Source: Saccoglossus kowalevskii
Lineage: Eukaryota > Hemichordata > Enteropneusta > Harrimaniidae
DNA length: 12,750 nucleotides
Assembly: GCF_000003605.2 (NCBI RefSeq)
Contig: NW_003132355.1
Coordinates: forward strand, 80,152-92,901
Direction: 5' to 3'
Below are positions 9,001-12,750 of the stretch, piece after piece. A program made the translations under genes and the position numbers. The notes beneath the pieces were generated by a model. It worked only from the letters and a program-made list of their open reading frames with translations. It had not been told where the DNA came from and made no database searches. The stretch's first letter is position 1. Every line of letters begins with the position of its first letter.

Positions 9001-10279
9001 GGATGAATGTTGGTTACAGCTCGATGTGTCATTACTAATTGTATACAAGTATCATGGCCTATTCAATTCAACCAGGGTTTGCCAATAGAAAGTTTCGGGT
9101 GATGGAACATTGTTGTCCTCGGCTCCTGCATATTTGTCGGGAATTGTGGCGGTTTATTTCTTAATTGTCATAACATTGATGCATTTGTTTCTGATAACAT
9201 TTTGTTTCACACTATATTTTCAAGTTAAAATTCACGAGCAGAATAAAAATATTCATACTTTACATATATAATTATTCATGTTAATTAACTATGTCATCGT
9301 TATACAAGTGTAATTTCCTTATATACATCGAAGATGCGTTATTATATATTTTAGATTCCGATGAGCTATTAGGTGATGGAAACACAGTATTACGTCACGG
9401 TAAACTTTCTCCACTTGGGGTTATTATATTAAGTGTCATGGTAGTTGTATTGCTTTCGATTGTGGGTGCTGCAGTTTTGTTTCTGCGATACAGGAAACAG
9501 CGAACGGTATGTATATTCGAGCACACGTTGTCAGAATATTGGTAGTCGTAATTGCTGCCTCACATAATTCAGCAGTTAGAATGACAGCGTAGTGATCATG
9601 GATATCTTATCTCGGTTACAAATGACGAATAACATAACACACCCTGAAAAGTAGTCATTCTGAGAATGCTGACCCCCGCCGTTGCTACAAAGTATTGACC
9701 TTTACAATGAATTTTTCTGATTCTGGTCACGAATCCTTCCAGAAAAATCATATTCACATGGCAACAGGATACAGTTTTAATTTATAGTGAAAATGTGTTT
9801 ACTACCTTTATGTAAAAAAAATGGCATGGGATTCATCAATAATGTGTGTTGTTATCTGGTAATGATGAACAGTCCTGTCTCTATGGCAAATGTGTCAAGA
9901 TTTCTACACAAATCTAGAATATTGGTTTTGTCCCAAGGGCAAATCCTCCTGAATAATAATTGAAATGTGTGCATAATAGTTTTCAATTAATTTTCCCACC
10001 GACAACCCATTGAACGCCAAATTCCCATCTCCATGGCAACCGATTTCATAACTCTATGAATATATTCGATTGGCACTTAGGGTAATTTTCACAAAAATCA
10101 CGAAAACTTTCCTACATCGTTATGAGTTTTACGAGTTATAAAAATACGGATATACAGCGAATGCACATGTATACATGGCAACCGATTATCTCTCCAAAAA
10201 TGTAATCAGGGCAATTGTCATTAACAAATGTGTGTTGCTTTTTCAGGTGCAAGGGGACACTCGATATACGATAGTATGA
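5957..10279 (+). CDS. Gene 2: two-Ig-domain type I receptor with TRYTIV tail, 5 exons, 313 aa
   Basis: Predicted IgSF surface receptor. Coding exons 5957-6020, 7604-7951, 8088-8432, 9355-9506 and 10247-10279 sum to 942 nt (313 codons plus TGA), all with GT-AG junctions. Order of parts: signal peptide (1 to about 20), V-like Ig domain (about 23-137; C44, W62, Y110, C112), I-set/C2-like domain (138-252; C172, W185, C229), short linker, membrane helix (about 273-296) and a 17-residue tail. The tail ends T308-R-Y310-T-I-V313, matching the immunoreceptor switch consensus TxYxx(V/I), and its last three residues match a class I PDZ ligand. Six N-x-S/T sites occur (N37, N93, N120, N153, N157, N198). 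Tyrosine-based signalling is inferred, not shown. The link from exon 1 across a 1583-nt intron is the least certain junction. Confidence 0.85.
6021..7603. other. Gene 2 intron 1, repeat-bearing
   Basis: A 1583-nt intron between the signal exon and the V-like domain. No further exon with a convincing acceptor, donor and phase 1-1 reading was found. The middle is the 39-bp minisatellite; the rest is AT-rich unique sequence. Confidence 0.55.
6748..7321. repeat. Minisatellite, about 15 degenerate 39-bp units
   Basis: Units begin GAGGTGGCGAGTGCCAGCAA and continue GGTACTGTAAATGTTGCTG, 39 bp in all, with substitutions and some shortened or lengthened units toward the middle and right. The sequence is richer in G than its surroundings. 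Because 39 is divisible by three, long open frames arise on both strands (for example 6812-7333 on the minus strand, a 13-residue LALATSS-type repeat). I treat these as by-products. Confidence 0.93.
7604..7951 (+). CDS. Gene 2 exon 2: V-like Ig domain
   Basis: The acceptor is a T-rich tract ending gttgtag at 7603; the donor is gtgagt at 7952; phase 1-1. VVLSCPV gives C44, VSVRWSKGQ gives W62, and YSDDDVYRC gives Y110 and C112, spacing typical of a V-set domain. The usual Gly of D-x-G-x-Y-x-C is Asp. A further cysteine, C137, closes the domain. Confidence 0.93.
8088..8432 (+). CDS. Gene 2 exon 3: I-set/C2-like Ig domain
   Basis: Acceptor cgaacag at 8087; donor gtaata at 8433; phase 1-1. SSLCTAYGGRPQTTIIWYKD carries C172 and W185 with the RP motif common in I-set domains. 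LQPQYSGLYSCRARN carries the F-strand cysteine C229. N157 and N198 are glycosylation sequons. Confidence 0.93.
8433..9354. other. Gene 2 intron 3, with open frame running into it
   Basis: A 922-nt intron. The exon 3 frame stays open for 101 codons past the donor, to a stop at 8735-8737. Beyond that it is AT-rich with no convincing stalk exon. The acceptor-like AG at 8819-8820 lacks a pyrimidine tract and a matching donor. Confidence 0.5.
9355..9506 (+). CDS. Gene 2 exon 4: membrane helix
   Basis: Acceptor tatattttag; phase 1 entry and phase 0 exit at gtatgt (9507). It encodes an acidic linker (DSDELLGDG), an uncharged helix of about 24 residues (273-296, GVIILSVMVVVLLSIVGAAV) and the stop-transfer segment RYRKQRT. 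If the following intron is retained, the frame continues 12 codons to TAG at 9543. Confidence 0.88.
9507..10246. repeat. Gene 2 intron 4 with spaced ATGGCAAC repeats
   Basis: ATGGCAA(C/A) recurs at 9758, 9883, 10033 and 10175, spaced 125-150 bp apart. The copies at 10033 and 10175 share ATGGCAACCGATT. Similar words occur in the repeat beyond 11,900 (11914, 12284). This looks like eroded copies of a dispersed repeat. Confidence 0.5.
10247..10279 (+). CDS. Gene 2 exon 5: cytoplasmic tail VQGDTRYTIV
   Basis: The acceptor is gttgctttttcag at 10246, a strong site. Phase 0 entry gives ten residues and TGA. The peptide ends in a TxYxxV switch-type motif overlapping a C-terminal T-I-V PDZ ligand. 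Exact frame agreement with exon 4 and the meaningful tail support the exon despite its size. Confidence 0.72.
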   Translation: MQGDTRYTIV

Positions 10280-10407
10280 TGTATTTTTAACAGTAAGTTT
10301 CTCGTGCATTCTACTTGGTGCAGTTATTTCAGTATATTTTTTACTTAAATAACATGCGATGAATTAAGTTGTGTGGTTGTAATTTGGTTAGATGACTTGA
10401 TTTGTAA

Positions 10408-10413
10408 AATAAA
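10408..10413 (+). terminator. Polyadenylation signal of gene 2
   Basis: AATAAA followed directly by a TG-rich run (tgtggc), 129 nt after the TGA of gene 2. A GTAAGT at 10293-10298 could start an intron in the untranslated region, but no downstream exon is evident. Confidence 0.5.
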
Positions 10414-11014
10414 TGTGGCATTATTAGCTAACATATTCGTCAGATCTCATGAATATTAACCATCTGATAAAACGTTCCTGCTACGTTTGCTCGGCGTCTG
10501 CTGAGTAATAGTCATATGATAGAGTAGCCAATCACTACAACAGCTGTGCACAAGACAGTTAAGGTTTACATCACATGAATGAAAAAAACACTACAGAGGA
10601 AAGCAAGTGATCAACGGTAAGTGTCGAAATGTCTTATTCTTGTATTCATACATATACAAATTCGTGATTTGTTAAAAACGTTATACTGTTTACAAGTTCA
10701 AATGTCAAGTCAAATGGAACGATCAACAGAGGTTACTCACACGCATGTATTCTCTATAGCTGCCGTGACAGGCCAGTATATGTATATCTGATCTAGTACT
10801 GGCGTAATACGGTTCTCCGATGGCTTTGCCCTTCATACAAACTTAAATTTGCTCACAGTGTTCATAATTGGAATCAATAATCGACTTATTCGCTGTAGTT
10901 GTTACTATTTAGGCAGATAGTTTAGATATGTGTCGACTTGAAAGCACTCTAAGTTAGATTGAAACCAGTTATATGCTGATGTTAAATTACATGTGATCTG
11001 TGCATTGTTTTGAA
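10414..11014. other. Spacer between gene 2 and the gene 3 signal exon
   Basis: About 600 nt of AT-rich DNA with no coding exon seen. A good donor-like site (ACG|gtaagt at 10617) could end an untranslated first exon of gene 3, but there is no further support. Confidence 0.45.
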
Positions 11015-11072
11015 ATGAATTCGAGGGCGACGAAATGCTGGTTTGGGTTCCTTACATTATTCTGCCTTTCAG
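11015..11072 (+). CDS. Gene 3 exon 1 (partial gene): probable signal peptide
   Basis: ATG at 11015 has A at -3 and reads MNSRATKCWFGFLTLFCLS, a basic n-region (R4, K7) followed by a hydrophobic core, then G11072 and the donor gtgaac in phase 1. Size, composition and exit phase match exon 1 of genes 1 and 2, and it sits in the same orientation about 735 nt after the gene 2 stop. No matching second exon is found before the window ends, so the gene would continue beyond it. The evidence is a single short exon, so the call is tentative. Confidence 0.5.
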
Positions 11073-11179
11073 GTGAACACAGATTGAGGCTTCTGGGGGA
11101 TTGATCCATTTTTGCTCTTGCATAAGCATTATAATCCTCAACTTGAGACTAGTTCATTGGAAGATACATTTAATATTTA

Positions 11180-12339
11180 TTGGCGATCCGCTCCGCTAGG
11201 ATTGCCCTTAATCTCACTTGTGTGTGATTTCCAGTGTTTTCACGTATTGATTCTTCTGTGATATTTTGGCTTGGGCGATTTCGCTCAAACTTGGCAGACA
11301 GGTCACACCATCACCCTAGTTATTTGGTAAAATCTGAAAAAAAAATTGGCCCACCGTTGCCGTTTTTTAGATAGCTTCGCGGGAAATGTATCTCCCCCTA
11401 TATATTTAGGATAAAACACCTCAGACATAGCTCATTCTACTGTGCGGGCACAAAGTTACTACATGTATTTGAATTTTTGATATCTTTTTTCATTAGTGAG
11501 ACGTTTCACCCCAAAGTTGGAATAACTGTTCACCAAGAATGGCGTCTGTGATTTTTTTGGCTGGGCCGATTTGGCAGGAAATTCACACCTTCACTCTAGT
11601 TAGTTTGTAAAATCTGAAAATAAATTCTGGCCCACCGTTACCTTCACGCCAAATGTATCTCGTCCTACATTTCTACGATTAAAAAGCACGGACGTAGCTC
11701 ATTCTACTCTGCTTTAGAGTGGGCATAAATCTGCTGTTTTGTTTTTAATGTCTATTTTCAATACCGAGAAAATTGACCTCAAAGTTGGGGTAACTTTTCA
11801 CCAGCAACGGCTTTTAATTCCTCTGTGATTTTTTTGGCTTGGATGAATTTGTTCATACTTGACAGGCAGGTCGTACCGTCACTAATTGGAAAAAAATCCT
11901 GGCCAACCGCTGTCATGGCAACAGCCAAAAACTGATTTTTCTGAATACTTTCGCCCCAAATTTATTACCTCCTACCAGTCTTGTGATAGTGTTCAAATGG
12001 CCATGCTTTTCATTTTGGCTACGTGGCACACTGGTAAGAGATCACTGGCGCCGACATTGTTCCACTGTATCAACGTAATCCCAACGCAACTTTGAACTTT
12101 GAATGAACTGCAAATGCTGCCTTCAATCTAGAAAATACTGTCGCGAACCGGTTGGAATTAATCAATTTCACAGCAGAATACGTCCTTGCAATAAAATAAA
12201 GTGACTGAATGTTTTTTTGCACTTCGTTTACGGACCTCGGTCTTAGTTATAAACCGACGTTAGCTTCACGTTCATGTCCTACAATGGCAATAGCCGAAAT
12301 TAAACATGTTGCGTGTTTTTGAGCGGAGTGGATCGCCAA
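11180..12339. mobile_element. Possible non-autonomous element with 18-bp inverted ends
   Basis: TTGGCGATCCGCTCCGCT (11180-11197) is matched in inverted orientation at 12322-12339 with 17 of 18 bases identical. Between them lies repeat-type DNA with no transposase. No clear target-site duplication flanks the arms (TTTA versus CAAG), so these may instead be two opposite copies of a short repeat. Confidence 0.35.
11255..11990. repeat. Three diverged tandem units of about 280-290 bp
   Basis: Units start at TCTGTGAT(A/T)TTTTGGCT near 11255, 11545 and 11822, 290 and 277 bp apart. Shared later blocks include TTGGCAG with ACAGGT, GTAAAATCTGAAAA, GGCC(C/A)ACCG, AAATGTATCTC and TAGCTCATTCTACT. The third unit decays after about 11990. 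The open frame at 11886-12095 lies in the third unit and continues past it, and is not believed. Confidence 0.85.
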
Positions 12340-12750
12340 CAAGCCTATCGGCTTTTTTAAACTTATCGGTTGGTTCAGTTATGATGTAGCCGGTTATTAG
12401 TCGTTTTCAAGTCTAGATTAATGGTATTATTATAATTATTTTGGAAAGTTACTTTATGCGCAATCCGACTAGTATATTCTTCTGATCTACGTGGCAAATA
12501 TTATCAAATTGATTTTCAACTGAAGGCAGTGTGATTGAGGCAATTTATACCTCTAGTAATATTTAGTTCAGGTTTTGTCATTTCCTCCTGTAATAATTCA
12601 AAATGTATTTCAACAATATTTTTTTAAATAAACAAAATAATACACATACAATACAATAAAAGCCTTACTGCATATCAAAGTTTTAAGGTAGCGAGAAGGT
12701 TTTGTGACGTTTTTAAATAAAACATTCTCTGTCTGTTGTCTCGTTCAAAA
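12340..12750. other. Window end, no gene seen
   Basis: AT-rich DNA with polyA-like words (AATAAA near 12655) but no exon with acceptable splice sites and phase. If gene 3 is real, this is part of its first intron. Confidence 0.4.

Noticed and set aside
11886-12095. 69-codon plus-strand open frame
   Set aside because: It starts inside the third unit of the 280-290-bp repeat, continues past it, and lacks splice sites linking it to the signal exon at 11015.
12398-12600. Candidate second exon of gene 3 after acceptor-like CAG sites (near 12380 and 12571)
   Set aside because: Entering in phase 1 meets a stop almost at once at the first site and after a short, motif-free stretch at the second.

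Overview
The window looks like AT-rich nuclear DNA from an invertebrate animal. It holds a tandem, same-strand cluster of immunoglobulin-superfamily (IgSF) receptor genes. The evidence for a metazoan is intron-split genes with GT-AG junctions, almost all introns in phase 1, signal-peptide first exons, Ig-like domains, single transmembrane helices and intron/intergenic repeats. No prokaryotic operon signal is present. The species cannot be read from the sequence. The ATGGCAAC-bearing and 'ctcaaacttggcag'-type repeats resemble what I associate with echinoderms and other marine invertebrates, but this is a weak impression.

Layout (all + strand). 1-646 is upstream DNA with a short duplicated repeat at the very start. 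Gene 1 (coding 647-3231, 9 exons, 417 aa by my splice model) encodes a signal peptide, two atypical Ig-like domains without the usual B-F disulfide, one canonical C-W-C Ig domain, a Ser/Thr-rich stalk on two small exons, and a transmembrane helix with a glutamate at its centre and a short basic tail. A polyA signal lies at 3751. 3757-5939 is intergenic, with an E-box-flanked hairpin and an isolated CRE/TATA-like pair. Gene 2 (coding 5957-10279, 5 exons, 313 aa) encodes a signal peptide, a V-like Ig domain, an I-set/C2-like Ig domain, an uncharged transmembrane helix and a 17-residue tail ending in TRYTIV. Its first intron carries a 39-bp minisatellite (about 6748-7321). A polyA signal lies at 10408. 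11015-11072 looks like the signal-peptide exon of a third gene whose remaining exons lie beyond the window. Its first intron begins with a repeat-rich segment (three units of about 280-290 bp) bracketed by short inverted repeats.

The exon models are supported by internal consistency. Every junction keeps frame, and the summed coding lengths (1254 and 942 nt) are both divisible by three and end at in-frame stops.

How the genes may work together (inference): gene 2 has a tail with a TxYxxV switch-type tyrosine motif that also forms a class I PDZ ligand. Gene 1 has no tyrosine in its tail but an acidic residue inside the membrane. This is the general layout of paired signalling and adaptor-dependent immune-type receptors, so the cluster may be an invertebrate paired-receptor, innate-recognition or allorecognition locus. 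Ligands and function are unknown.
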